A program made the translations under genes and the position numbers. A DNA stretch of 64,000 nt from contig NZ_CP144683.1 in assembly GCF_036687315.1 (NCBI RefSeq), positions 1,798,001 through 1,862,000 of the forward strand, given 5' to 3'. Positions within the stretch are counted from its first letter, which is position 1. Each line of letters begins with the position of its first letter. The notes under the pieces are model-generated. The model was not told where the DNA came from. It did not search any database and saw only the letters and a list, made by a program, of their open reading frames with translations. The stretch is from Sphingopyxis sp. TUF1. GTDB lineage: Bacteria > Pseudomonadota > Alphaproteobacteria > Sphingomonadales > Sphingomonadaceae. Positions 23,648-32,602 of the stretch are shown piece after piece.

Positions 23648-26600
23648 TTACCCCGCCATCAGCGCCGCATTGCCGCCCGCCGCGGTGATGTCGGTCGAAA
23701 TCGATTTTTCCTCCGCAAAACGGTGCAGATAATGCGGCCCGCCTGCCTTGGGGCCCGTTCCCGACAGGCCGCGCCCGCCAAAGGGCTGCGACCCGACAAT
23801 CGCACCGATCTGGTTGCGGTTCACATAGACGTTCCCCACCGCCGCGCGCGCGGCAATATGCGCCGCCACGCCATCGATGCGCGTATGAATCCCCAGCGTC
23901 AGACCGTATCCTGAGGCATTGATGGCGTCGATCAGCGCGTCGAGCTCGCCACCCTTCCACGTCGCGACGTGCAGCACGGGTCCGAAAATCTCGCGCTTCA
24001 GGTCGGTCACATGGTCGAGGTGGATCAGCACCGGCGGCACGAAATGGCCGCCCACGGGCAGGCTCGTGCGCCCCGCTTCGGCGATCACGCGGCCCGCGGA
24101 GCGGGCTTCGGCGACATAGGCGGCGATAGTCGCGCGCGCCTCGTCGTCGATGATCGGGCCGACGTCGGTCGCCAGGATCGACGGATCGCCGACGTTGAGT
24201 TCGGCCATCGCACCCGCGACCATCGCGATCATGGTGTCGGCAACATCCTCCTGCACGCACAGCAGACGCAGCGCCGAACAGCGCTGCCCGGCCGACTGGA
24301 ACGCGCTGGCGACAGCGTCGCGCGCGACCTGTTCGGGCAGCGCCGTCGAATCGACGATCATCGCGTTTGCGCCGCCGGTTTCGGCGATCAACGTCGCGAT
24401 CGGCCCGTCGCGCCCGGCAAGGCTGCGATTGATTGCCCGCGCGACCTCGGTCGATCCGGTGAAGGCAACGCCGATGATGTCGTCATGGCTGGTCAGCGCC
24501 GCACCGACGCTCTCGCCCCGGCCGGGAAGGAAGGCCAGCACGTCGCCGGGGATTCCGGCTTCGAGCAGCAGTTCGACCGCGGCATGGGCGATCAGCGGCG
24601 TCTGCTCGGCCGGCTTGGCGAGCACGGCATTGCCCGCGGCGAGCGCCGCCGACACTTGCCCCAGGAAGATCGCGAGCGGGAAGTTCCACGGGCTGATGCA
24701 CACAAACACGCCCTTGCCCTCAAGCATCAGCTCGTTGCGCTCGCCCGTCGGGCCCGGCAGCGAGATCGGATAGGTGAAATCGGCACGCGCCTGGCGCGCA
24801 TAATAGCGCAGGAAATCGACCGCTTCGCGCACTTCGGCGACCGCATCGACAAGCGTCTTGCCCGCCTCGTCGATCGCGAGGCCGAGTAACAGCGCGTCAC
24901 GCTCCTCGAGCAGGTCGGCGGCGCGTTCGAGCCGATCCGCCCGGAAAGCGCCGCCGGCAAGGCTCCAGTCGTCCTGCGCCTTGCGCGCCGCGGCAACGGC
25001 ATCGGCGATGGCTGCGGCATCGGCCTCAATCACCTGCCCGACGATGGCGCCGGTTGCGGGGTTGCGCACGGGTTCGGCCTTACCGTTGCGGGTCACGCCG
25101 CCGACGATCGGCGCGGCGACAAGGTCGCCGCGCCGCGCCGCGCCGATCGCCGACACCAGCGCCTCGGGCACGCCGGGGTCGCCAAGGTCATAGCCGCGCG
25201 AATTGCGCCGCTCCGGATCGAACAGGGCGAGGCCGGTGGTGATATTCGTCGATGCCGCGCTCGCGACGCTGCGCGGATCGACCGCCAACTCTTCGGCGGT
25301 AACGCCAGGATCGGAAAACTGGTGCACAAAGCTGGAGTTGGCGCCATTTTCGAGCAGGCGGCGGACAAGATAGGCGAGCAGGTCGCGGTGCGTTCCCACG
25401 GGTGCGTAGACGCGCACAGGTCGCGGCGGCGGGAACAGCGCAACGAGCGCGTCATGCGCCCCCTCGCCCATGCCGTGCAGCCGTTGCAATTCATAATCGG
25501 CGCCCGCGAACAGTTCGGTGACGAACGCCAGCGTCATCGCATTATGGCTGGCAAAGGCTGGATAGATGTAGTCCTGGCAATCGCGAAGCAGCTGCGCGCA
25601 GCGCATATAATTTAGGTCGGTGTGAAGCTTTGCCGTGAACACCGGAAAATCGCCAAGGCCCAGGGTCTGGGCGCGCTTGATCTCGGTATCCCAATAGGCA
25701 CCCTTGACCAGTCGCATCGATAGCTTGACCCCGCGCGTCCGCGCGCGGTTCGCGAGCCAGTCGATCACCGCCGGCGCGCGCTTCTGATAGGCCTGGATGA
25801 CGATGCCGAGCCCGGTCCAGCCATCGGCGATGCCGGCGTCGATCAGCGCCGCGAACACGTCCATATGCGGTTCCAGCCGGTCGCTTTCCTCGGCGTCGAT
25901 CATCAGCGGGATATTCACCGCGCGCGCCGCCTTCGCGAGCTCGATGACGCGCGGGACCAGTTCTTCGCGGACGCGCGCCGCTTGCAGATATTCGTAACGC
26001 GGGTGAAGCGCCGACAGCTTGATCGAAATGCCGTGGTTGGCATGCGGGTCGCCGGGCTTCGCATCCTTGCCGATGCGCGCGATCGCATGGGCGTAGCTCT
26101 CATAATAGCGGTCCGCATCTTCGGAGGTACGCGCCGCTTCGCCCAGCATGTCGAAGCTTGCAAGTTCGGACTTCTCCTTGTCGGCGCGCTTGACCGCGGC
26201 GTCGATCGTCTCGCCCATCACGAATTGCTGGCCGAGCAGCTTCATCGCGGCAAGCGCCGCCTGGCGGATCACCGGTTCGCCCGAGCGGCGGATCATCGAT
26301 TTGAGCAGGCTCAACGGGTTCGCCTTGCTACCCATCGCATCGAGCATGAGCGTCGCCGACCCGATCGACAGGCCGCGCGCCGAAAGCGCGACGATCAGCG
26401 GGCTGTCGTCATCATCGCCCTCGGCCCAGTGGCGCCCGGCGATCTTGTCGCGGATCAGCGCGTTGGCGGTCGCATTGTCGGGAACGCGCAGCAGTGCCTC
26501 GGCCAGGCACATCAGCACGACGCCTTCCTCGGTCGAGAGGCGATAGCGGTTCATCAGCTGCGCGACGAGCGTCTCGCGCTCGCCGTCCGCTTTTGCCTTG

Positions 26601-26758
26601 CGGATCAGCTCGAGCCCGCGCTGCGTCACCGCGGCGACGCTCGCGGAGGAGGCGGCGAGGGCGCTGCGCAGCTCGGCGACGATGTCCGTTTCGCTGCGGC
26701 GGGCGAGGGCGCGGATGGCGGCGCGGTCAGGGTTCGGGATCATGCCGTCTGTTAGCAT
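23648..26758 (-). CDS. putA: Bifunctional proline dehydrogenase / P5C dehydrogenase PutA
   Basis: About 1036 residues. The N-terminal half is the FAD-linked proline dehydrogenase barrel (KLSALHPRYEYLQ, MIDAEESDRLEPHMDVF, MRLVKGAYWDTEIKRAQ). The C-terminal half is the aldehyde dehydrogenase (NFPLAIFLGQVSAALAAGN, IAETGGANAMIVDST with the Glu, SAGQRCSALRLLCVQ with the catalytic Cys). The enzyme oxidises proline to glutamate and channels the intermediate. It is too short for the ribbon-helix-helix repressor domain of E. coli PutA, so regulation must come from elsewhere, most simply the divergent Lrp-type gene. Start is ATG 26758 or 26743; the frame stays open further upstream, but that would overlap the divergent gene. 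Confidence 0.94.
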   Translation of the reverse strand: MLTDGMIPNPDRAAIRALARRSETDIVAELRSALAASSASVAAVTQRGLELIRKAKADGERETLVAQLMNRYRLSTEEGVVLMCLAEALLRVPDNATANALIRDKIAGRHWAEGDDDDSPLIVALSARGLSIGSATLMLDAMGSKANPLSLLKSMIRRSGEPVIRQAALAAMKLLGQQFVMGETIDAAVKRADKEKSELASFDMLGEAARTSEDADRYYESYAHAIARIGKDAKPGDPHANHGISIKLSALHPRYEYLQAARVREELVPRVIELAKAARAVNIPLMIDAEESDRLEPHMDVFAALIDAGIADGWTGLGIVIQAYQKRAPAVIDWLANRARTRGVKLSMRLVKGAYWDTEIKRAQTLGLGDFPVFTAKLHTDLNYMRCAQLLRDCQDYIYPAFASHNAMTLAFVTELFAGADYELQRLHGMGEGAHDALVALFPPPRPVRVYAPVGTHRDLLAYLVRRLLENGANSSFVHQFSDPGVTAEELAVDPRSVASAASTNITTGLALFDPERRNSRGYDLGDPGVPEALVSAIGAARRGDLVAAPIVGGVTRNGKAEPVRNPATGAIVGQVIEADAAAIADAVAAARKAQDDWSLAGGAFRADRLERAADLLEERDALLLGLAIDEAGKTLVDAVAEVREAVDFLRYYARQARADFTYPISLPGPTGERNELMLEGKGVFVCISPWNFPLAIFLGQVSAALAAGNAVLAKPAEQTPLIAHAAVELLLEAGIPGDVLAFLPGRGESVGAALTSHDDIIGVAFTGSTEVARAINRSLAGRDGPIATLIAETGGANAMIVDSTALPEQVARDAVASAFQSAGQRCSALRLLCVQEDVADTMIAMVAGAMAELNVGDPSILATDVGPIIDDEARATIAAYVAEARSAGRVIAEAGRTSLPVGGHFVPPVLIHLDHVTDLKREIFGPVLHVATWKGGELDALIDAINASGYGLTLGIHTRIDGVAAHIAARAAVGNVYVNRNQIGAIVGSQPFGGRGLSGTGPKAGGPHYLHRFAEEKSISTDITAAGGNAALMAG

Positions 26759-26840
26759 ATCGTAGCCAGGCGATCCGACTTGTTTTATAAGGATCGATAT
26801 GCAAATCGACCAAGATCGGTATCGAATATAGGTGATAATC
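26759..26840. promoter_or_regulatory. Divergent putA / Lrp-regulator control region
   Basis: The 82 bp between the two divergent starts are AT-rich for this genome. They hold CGATCC (26771-26776) and GGATCG (26791-26796) as an inverted repeat, plus further ATCGAT/ATCGA-type half-sites up to 26825. Such repeated partial palindromes suit an Lrp/AsnC octamer. Operator function is inferred from arrangement only. Confidence 0.4.
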
Positions 26841-27311
26841 GTGAAGAACAGCTCATCGACAGTCGAACTGGACGATTTCGACCGCAAGATCCTCGCAATC
26901 CTGGGCCGTGACGGGCGGATCACCTTCACCGAACTTGCGCTGCAAGTGGGGCTTTCCAAAACGCCGTGCCAGCAGCGCGTTAAACGCCTCGTCGACAGCG
27001 GGCTGATTATCGGCTTTCGCGCGATCGTCGATCCGGCCAAGGTCGGCCTTGATCATGTTGCCTTCACCGAGGTCAAGCTGTCCGACACGCGCGAGGAGGC
27101 ATTGAAACGGTTCAACGATGCGGTGCGCGAGATTCCCGAAGTCGAAGAATGCCACATGATCGCAAGTAGCTTCGACTATCTGCTCAAGGTCCGCACCCCC
27201 GACATCCGCCGCTATCGCATCGTGCTCGGCGAAAAAATATCCAGCCTGCCGCACGTTGCCAGCACCTCAACCTTCGTCGCGATGGAAACGATATGCGAAT
27301 CGGCGCGCTGA
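26841..27311 (+). CDS. Lrp/AsnC-family regulator, probable proline-responsive PutR
   Basis: A 156-residue regulator. The N-terminal helix-turn-helix (LDDFDRKILAILGRDGRITF, ELALQVGLSKTPCQQRVKRL) is followed by the RAM ligand-binding domain (HVAFTEVKLSDTREEALKRF, VEECHMIASSFDYLLKVRT). Divergent placement next to putA is the usual arrangement for PutR/BkdR-type Lrp proteins that activate putA when proline is bound. Two in-frame GTG starts exist, at 26832 and 26841; AGGTGA lies six bases before the second, which I prefer. The putR role is inference from position. Confidence 0.88.
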   Translation: MKNSSSTVELDDFDRKILAILGRDGRITFTELALQVGLSKTPCQQRVKRLVDSGLIIGFRAIVDPAKVGLDHVAFTEVKLSDTREEALKRFNDAVREIPEVEECHMIASSFDYLLKVRTPDIRRYRIVLGEKISSLPHVASTSTFVAMETICESAR

Positions 27312-27366
27312 AGGATTGGCCGCCGCGCAAAGGCGGCAAAGACCGGAGCGACCGGAGCCGTAACCA

Positions 27367-27395
27367 AATGGTAGAGCAGAAGTGTCCCAAACTTA
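27367..27395 (+). pseudogene. tRNA-Gly(CCC) fragment
   Basis: Twenty-nine bases (AATGGTAGAGCAGAAG, then TCCCAA and CTTA) match the D-arm to anticodon-arm part of the complete tRNA-Gly(CCC) at 54285-54358 at 26 of 29 positions, keeping the CCC anticodon. Two differences (AAGT/ACTT for AAGC/GCTT) preserve stem pairing. No acceptor or T-arm surrounds it, so it cannot be a working tRNA. It could be a scar of integration into a tRNA gene. The rest of 27312-27503 is AT-rich and shows no gene. Confidence 0.5.
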
Positions 27396-27503
27396 TGTAA
27401 TTGTTTAATCTCTATATGTCCGAGCAAAACGGCTCTGAAAATTTGGGAATTATTTCAAGAATTTGCGAAACTGATTGTCATAACTGAATGTCGGAAATGT
27501 TCG

Positions 27504-27830
27504 TTGAAAGTGCGTTTATGCGATAGTGAAGTGGCGGCTTCGGAAAACCCTGAATTTGCATACCGGACTTTAGAACTCGGCGCGCAGCTGATCGCGTCCG
27601 TTAGGGTTCGGCGAGCGCGTTCAGCACGGTCTTTGCGCGGCAGGTCAGTGTACCGCCAAACGTTACGCGAGGGCGTCGGCCTAGGAGGGTCTACCACCGC
27701 TGCGGCCGTCAGCGCAGTGCCAGGCGACCAATTGGACGCAACCGGAACGGTCAGCCGTGCGCACTCTCGTTGGCCGCGGCCCTCAGCCGCAGGTGGCGGG
27801 CCGCGAGATCCATTTCGGACCCTCTCATGA
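27504..27830 (+). pseudogene. Degenerate XRE/HipB-like regulator
   Basis: The reading frame gives YRTLELGAQLIASVRVRRAR, SARSLRGRSVYRQTLRE and GVGLGGSTTAAAVSAVPGDQ. These resemble, in order, the start of an XRE helix-turn-helix, its recognition helix and the PGVGLGTTAAALxxLGLxDRL tail of HipB-type antitoxins. Residues are missing in the HTH turn and before GVGLG, and the C-terminus is unrelated, so I read it as a decayed gene. No hipA-like partner is present. 27831-27952 holds nothing I recognise. Confidence 0.45.
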
Positions 27831-27952
27831 TAGCTTTCTGACTATCAAAATGGCTAAGGGCGAGGCTGGAGCCAGCCTTGCCCATTGCTGGCCGCCCGTT
27901 TTCAAGGGCCGATGTCAGACGAGCAGGCATTGGCGGCTTGCTGCACCGACAG

Positions 27953-29140
27953 CTAGGCGTCCGTCTTCATCTCGCCCGACCGAAGCTCGATAATGATTGA
28001 TGCTCGCGTTCCCGGAGTGTCGCTCGCCTCATTAACCGGCAGATACCGCAAAGCGGCTTTATGGGTGCGGGCGAGCGCTTCTACAAGGCGTGTCCCAAGT
28101 CCGGTCCCCCGGGCGATGCCATCGACCGGCATACCCGCGCCATCGTCTTCGACTGCCAGTTCGATCGTCGACGATGCCGTTCGCCGGAGCGATATGCGAA
28201 CCTCGCCGGCCTCGCCGGCCGAATAGGCGTATTTGCAGGCGTTGCTGACCCATTCATTGGCGATCATGCCAAGTGCGACCGCTTTGTCGGTCGCGATCCG
28301 CAGAGGTTCGGCGGATGCCGTCACCCGACGTTCGCCCGTCCCGTTCGACCATGTCTCGGAAAGATCGGCGGCAAGGCCAGACAGATACTCGTCCATCGCG
28401 ACGAACTCGACATCATCGGTCGTGTAGAGGCGCCGGTTGACCTGCGCGACTGTTGCGATGCGTTGCTGCGTCTTCTGAAGCGCCTCGCGCGCGCCGGGAT
28501 CGGACAGGCTCTTCGACTGGAGTGCGACGAACGACATCACCATCTGGAGGTTGTTCGCAACGCGGTGGTTCACTTCCTTCAGAAGCGCTTCGAGACGTGC
28601 ATTGCTGGCACGAAGTTCGGCTTCGGCTTCCTCACGCGCCCGGCGCAGTTGCGCCCGCTCCAAAACCTGCACGAAGCTCGAGGCGAGAAGATCGAAGAAA
28701 TCCTCGCCGACCGACTTAACGACATAATCGTCGGCACCAGACTTGAGTGCCGCAACCGCTATCCGGGATTCTTCCGAACCGGTCACATAGACGACGGGAG
28801 GGCAGGGGGCGAGCGAGCGGAGCGCTTCCAGCGTCGCAAGGCCGTCTTGCCCCGGCATGTAGTGATCAACCACTATGAGATCGAACGCGGCGAGCTTCGC
28901 CATTTCGACGCCCTCCGCGCCGCTCGCCGCGACGCTCACGTCATATCCTTTGCGGCCAAGGGCGCGCGACGCAAGCCGGCGCAAGCCGTCATCGTCATCA
29001 ATATAGAGAATGTGGGGCAGGGAAGGTCTCAGGCCAGGTCGGGGTCGGGGACCTGGATCACCGACAGGAAGAGGCCGAGTTGCCGAATGGCATCGGCGAA
29101 ATTCTCGTAATTCACGGGCTTGGTGATGTAGACGTTGCAT
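27953..29140 (-). CDS. Receiver-HWE/HisKA_2 hybrid histidine kinase
   Basis: The N-terminal receiver domain (ILYIDDDDGLRRLASRALGR, the phospho-acceptor Asp in DLIVVDHYMPGQDG, and YVVKSV with the conserved Lys) is joined to a coiled coil and a HisKA_2/HWE-type kinase (LLKEVNHRVANNLQMVMSFV with the His; VALGMIANEWVSNACKYAY and GTGLGTRLVEALA as nucleotide-binding boxes). It ends the three-gene signalling operon. The start is uncertain. The ATG at 29140 overlaps the upstream gene by 112 bp and adds an unlikely tail. No ATG, GTG or TTG lies closer, but an in-frame CTG at 29032 overlaps the upstream TGA. Such kinases commonly feed general-stress or light responses in alphaproteobacteria. Confidence 0.85.
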   Translation of the reverse strand: MQRLHHQARELREFRRCHSATRPLPVGDPGPRPRPGLRPSLPHILYIDDDDGLRRLASRALGRKGYDVSVAASGAEGVEMAKLAAFDLIVVDHYMPGQDGLATLEALRSLAPCPPVVYVTGSEESRIAVAALKSGADDYVVKSVGEDFFDLLASSFVQVLERAQLRRAREEAEAELRASNARLEALLKEVNHRVANNLQMVMSFVALQSKSLSDPGAREALQKTQQRIATVAQVNRRLYTTDDVEFVAMDEYLSGLAADLSETWSNGTGERRVTASAEPLRIATDKAVALGMIANEWVSNACKYAYSAGEAGEVRISLRRTASSTIELAVEDDGAGMPVDGIARGTGLGTRLVEALARTHKAALRYLPVNEASDTPGTRASIIIELRSGEMKTDA

Positions 29141-29475
29141 CCGAGATCGTAGCAGCGCTGGATCTCGACCTTGTCATCGGTCGTCGTCAGCACCACCACG
29201 GGCGTGCGGCGCAGCGGGCTGCCGTCGGCCTTGAGCTTGGCAAGAATATCGGTCCCGCTCATGTCGGGCAGATTGAGATCCAATAGCACGAGCGCCGGCC
29301 CGTTCCGTACCGGGCCATCGGCCCCATCATACAGAAACTCGAGCGCGGATGTTCCGTCGAGAAAATGGTGGATCGTGTTCGAAATTCCCGCGCGGCGGAT
29401 ATTCTTCTCGATCAGCCGGGCGTGCCCCTCGTCGTCCTCGACCATCACGATGTTGACGGGCTTCTGGTCAGGCAT
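29029..29475 (-). CDS. Single-domain response regulator
   Basis: A 148-residue CheY-like receiver (VNIVMVEDDEGHARLIEKNI, the phospho-acceptor Asp in ALVLLDLNLPDMSGTDIL, VVLTTTDD and VYITKPVNYENFADAI with the conserved Lys) without an output domain. The subgroup (VEDDEGHARLIEKN, YDLGCNVYITKPV) is the Rcp1-like type usually paired with phytochrome or CHASE3 kinases. It starts 8 nt inside the stop region of the kinase gene (ATG within GAAGATGCCTGA), so translation is coupled. Phosphotransfer from the neighbouring kinase is expected. Confidence 0.92.
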   Translation of the reverse strand: MPDQKPVNIVMVEDDEGHARLIEKNIRRAGISNTIHHFLDGTSALEFLYDGADGPVRNGPALVLLDLNLPDMSGTDILAKLKADGSPLRRTPVVVLTTTDDKVEIQRCYDLGCNVYITKPVNYENFADAIRQLGLFLSVIQVPDPDLA

Positions 29476-30970
29476 CTTCTTCTCCGCTTTGCCATACGAG
29501 GGGCAGGATCAGCCGGAAGGTGGACCCCGCACCCAATTCGGACTGGATTTCGATATTTCCGCCGAGGCGATAGGCAAGAGCACGGGCGTGCGCAAGACCG
29601 ATGCCCTCGCCTTGCTGATCCTGCACGCCCGACCGGCGGAAGAGGTCGAAGACCCGTTCATGATCGCGTGGTTCGATGCCGCGACCATTGTCGATAACGG
29701 ACACCCAGGCGCGCCCGAGGTCGGTGCCGCCAGTCACGCGGATTATGCCCGCGCGTCCCGGCTGGAGATATTTGAGCGCATTCTCGACTAGGTTCGAGAG
29801 AATCTGCTCGACCGCAACCCGGTCGCTCACGATCACCGGAAGATCCTCTACGGTCACTTCCGTGCCGGTCTCGGCGATACGGTGCTGCAGACTATCGACG
29901 ATCCCGCCCACTACAACGCTTAGCTCGAGCCTCTCGGGTGCCAATGTGCGGCGTCCCTGGCGCGAAAGATTGAGGATTGCGTTGATCAATCGGTCCATCT
30001 TCTGCGTGGAGGTACGAATGAACCCGATCGATTCGGGCAGATCTTCTTCGATCGCGAGGCGCGTCGCGGCATCAGGGGCCTGCCAGCCCTCGGCGTCGCC
30101 CCTCTCGAGATATCCGGCGATCGCCTTGCGCGCGGTCTCGAGTTCAGCGGTAAACCCCATAACGTTGACGAGCGGCGAGCGCAGATCGTGCGACACGATA
30201 TAGGCGAAACGCTGGATCTCCGCATTCGCGAGCTTGAGTTCGCCAGTGCGGGCTTCGACGAGTTCTTCAAGCCCTTCGTTGAGGCGCCGAAGTTCGGCAC
30301 GCGACCGCCTGAGCTCGACAAGGTTGCGCCGGACAAGGAGTAAAGTGGCGGCTGCTACGATGATGATCAGAATGCCCGAGCCGATCAGCGACAAGGTGAA
30401 CAGCTGCTGTGTCCGTTGCTGCCGCGCCTCGCGTTCGTGAAGCAAAGAAAGCTCATCGGCGAGCATCGATTCAACGATTTTTCGCGACGCCCGAACCTCG
30501 AGAACTCCCCCATCATTCGCAAAGCCGGCGATCCATGTCGCGCGATCACGGCCCTGCAACCCCAGGGTCGCACGATGGTGACGGTTATACGATGCAAGAT
30601 GTCGGCGTAGCTGCGTTACCCGCGCGCGTTGTTCGGGGTTGTCGCTGACCAGCTTCTCGAGAGTGGACAATTGGCTAAGCGATTGTGCTTCGGCCTCCTC
30701 CATGATCGTCGCAAATTGGGGATTTTGTGTAAGAATAAGGCCGCGGCGCGCGGTTTCCACCCGCTCGGTCGCGCTAGCGAAAGCACCGAGATTGGCCTGG
30801 ACCGCCAGCGTGTGCGCGACCAACCGCGCGTCGACCTCATTCTGACGCTGAACATAATAGGCGGTTGCAGCTGCAGCGAGCAGCGCGGCGAAGCCGATCG
30901 ACAGGAGCAGGATAATGAGGCGATTGGCGCGCGTGTCGCGCCCGAGCGCCGATAATCTGGCCGATTCCAC
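29468..30970 (-). CDS. CHASE3-domain sensor histidine kinase
   Basis: A 500-residue inner-membrane kinase. The first helix (LIILLLSIGFAALLAAAATA) and a second one near residue 200 (LFTLSLIGSGILIIIVAAAT) frame a periplasmic CHASE3 domain (VETARRGLILTQNPQF). A short coiled coil leads to HisKA (FAYIVSHDLRSPLVNVMGF with the phospho-accepting His) and HATPase_c (ILSNLVENALKYL, GEGIGLAHARALAYRLGG). The HisKA type is that of phytochrome-like kinases. GTG start. It is the first gene of a kinase / receiver / receiver-kinase operon. Ligands of CHASE3 are unknown. Confidence 0.9.
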   Translation of the reverse strand: MESARLSALGRDTRANRLIILLLSIGFAALLAAAATAYYVQRQNEVDARLVAHTLAVQANLGAFASATERVETARRGLILTQNPQFATIMEEAEAQSLSQLSTLEKLVSDNPEQRARVTQLRRHLASYNRHHRATLGLQGRDRATWIAGFANDGGVLEVRASRKIVESMLADELSLLHEREARQQRTQQLFTLSLIGSGILIIIVAAATLLLVRRNLVELRRSRAELRRLNEGLEELVEARTGELKLANAEIQRFAYIVSHDLRSPLVNVMGFTAELETARKAIAGYLERGDAEGWQAPDAATRLAIEEDLPESIGFIRTSTQKMDRLINAILNLSRQGRRTLAPERLELSVVVGGIVDSLQHRIAETGTEVTVEDLPVIVSDRVAVEQILSNLVENALKYLQPGRAGIIRVTGGTDLGRAWVSVIDNGRGIEPRDHERVFDLFRRSGVQDQQGEGIGLAHARALAYRLGGNIEIQSELGAGSTFRLILPLVWQSGEEDA

Positions 30971-31298
30971 CTGACTGCCCCTCGGCCCGATCTGATTGCG
31001 GCCTCATCGATGTTCTAAAATCCGGCCATAAGCAAGCAAAGGCGTTGCGCTCCTTAACATAGGTTATAACCGCTTTGCGCAATTTGAGGGCGATGAGGGG
31101 TGAAGAGGATCACCCCGTTCAAGCAGAGCAATGTCGTCACTCAATCTGCGCTGAAATTTCAGCCAGGTGCTCATCGTCAAGATTTCCAGCGATTTCGAAG
31201 TCTCTGCGAAGATGATCGATGGAAAGTCGCTGCCGAAAATCAGGTAATCGGCTACAGCTCGATTGGGCACGTTCGATCTCGCGCTGGCTGATGGCTAG

Positions 31299-31736
31299 GT
31301 GGCGTCGATGCTGATCGCGCCTGAGGAGCCCGGTGTCGAAACGCTCCGCGTCCCCGTCCTGAAAGTATTCGACGGCGATGGATTTCTGAGCCGTATCTAT
31401 CATCCGCCACGTGGCTCATCGATCGAAGTGACAATCCGTTTTGGCTTCATTGACGCGCCGGAGATGGATCAGCGCGGCGGTCCAGAGGCGCAGGCATTTC
31501 TCCAATCCCTCGACGGGCATGTAAAAGAACTGGTCGCCGCATATGAACGCGCCTGCGGTCACCCGATTCAGGTCGAGATCGTCGATCGACGCCCCGGCGA
31601 CGTGGCAAGCAGCTATGCCGCGACCGCAAAGGCGGAGGCGCTGCTCGGCTGGCGGGCATCGCTCGATGTCGACGCGATGTGCGCATCGTCTTGGCTGTGG
31701 CAATCACAAAATCCGAACGGCTACGCGACGAGCTGA
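31299..31736 (+). pseudogene. In-frame chimera: SNase-like N-terminus joined to GalE C-terminus
   Basis: The 145-codon frame (GTG start) is two broken genes joined. Residues 1-73 look like a staphylococcal-nuclease family N-terminus (VFDGDGFLSRIYHPPRG, RFGFIDAPEMDQRGGPEAQA). From about residue 74 (near 31518) it reads VKELVAAYERACGHPIQVEI, DRRPGDVASSYAATAKAEAL, LGW and WQSQNPNGY, the exact C-terminal signature of UDP-glucose 4-epimerase. Neither enzyme could work: the nuclease lacks its later half and the epimerase its NAD domain. It sits just upstream of the exopolysaccharide locus and marks a deletion or replacement junction. 31080-31298 contains nothing I recognise. Confidence 0.75.
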
Positions 31737-31899
31737 AACGAAAGCGAGATGAAATACCATTCTACCGCAATTTCGGTAGCTCGTGGGCAACAGTCTTTGC
31801 ATCAAGCCACCGGCTCTTCTAGAGATTTTCGTTTGCAGCCGATGGACAAGTCACTAAGGGGCGATCATTGCCTCCTCGCCGTCAGAATGGGACAATTAC

Positions 31900-32598
31900 A
31901 TGATTCGTCGCGCGCCGATTGCGCTCGTTTGTTTGACTTTAGCTGCTTGTGCAGGTCCGAGATCAACTGCTCCTGCTGGCAATGCCGCCTATGCGATCAT
32001 TCCGACACCGGTTGCCGGAGTACTGCCGGCCGAATATCGCATCGGACCGTCCGATGTGCTCAGCATGAAGGTCTTCCAAGAACCCGAACTGTCGAACGAC
32101 CAGTTGCCGGTCGATGCGGCCGGAACGATCTATGTCCCCCTGATCGGCATGGTCGCTGCCGCCGGCAAGACGCGCGCCGAGTTGGCGGGCGAGATAGCGC
32201 AAAAGCTCGATCAGCGATTCCTGGTCAACCCGCAAGTGGCGATCAACGTCGTCACCGCGGTCACCCAACGCGTCACGGTTGATGGCGAGGTTCGAAAGCC
32301 CGGCGTTTTTCCGAAAGCGGGCCAACTCACGCTGTTGCAGGCAATCGCACTGGGGGAAGGAACCAGTGACGTCGCCAAGCTCAACCAGGTGATCGTTTTC
32401 CGGAATATCGGCGATCAGCGCCTCGTCGCCCGTTTCGATCTTGGCGCGATCCGAGCGGGCAATGCCCCCGATCCTGAGATACTGGGCAACGACATCGTGG
32501 TCGTCGGCGAATCCGCAGCCCGCCGCATCTACCGTGACGCAATAATGGTGCTCCCCGCTCTTGCCGGTGCCTTCGTCACCGTCACTGATGGAAGATAG
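31900..32598 (+). CDS. Polysaccharide export lipoprotein (Wza/GumB-like OPX)
   Basis: A 232-residue lipoprotein: signal peptide with lipobox LTLAAC, then the Poly_export domain (EYRIGPSDVLSMKVFQEPEL, AAGTIYVPLIGMV) and a SLBB domain (RVTVDGEVRKPGVFPKAGQL, TLLQAIALGEG). OPX proteins form the outer-membrane channel for exopolysaccharide or capsule. The length is that of short GumB/ExoF types rather than 380-residue Wza. It opens the plus-strand operon and is followed by the copolymerase/kinase gene 4 bp after its stop. The 163 bp upstream hold no gene and should contain the operon promoter, though no clear box is visible. Confidence 0.9.
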   Translation: MIRRAPIALVCLTLAACAGPRSTAPAGNAAYAIIPTPVAGVLPAEYRIGPSDVLSMKVFQEPELSNDQLPVDAAGTIYVPLIGMVAAAGKTRAELAGEIAQKLDQRFLVNPQVAINVVTAVTQRVTVDGEVRKPGVFPKAGQLTLLQAIALGEGTSDVAKLNQVIVFRNIGDQRLVARFDLGAIRAGNAPDPEILGNDIVVVGESAARRIYRDAIMVLPALAGAFVTVTDGR

Positions 32599-32602
32599 TT
32601 CA

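Noticed and set aside
27367-27395. A functional second tRNA-Gly(CCC)
   Set aside because: No acceptor stem, T-arm or CCA can be found around the D/anticodon fragment.
31064-31403. Small ORFs on both strands between the CHASE3 kinase and the nuclease-GalE chimera
   Set aside because: No ribosome-binding site, domain or sensible composition supports any of them.
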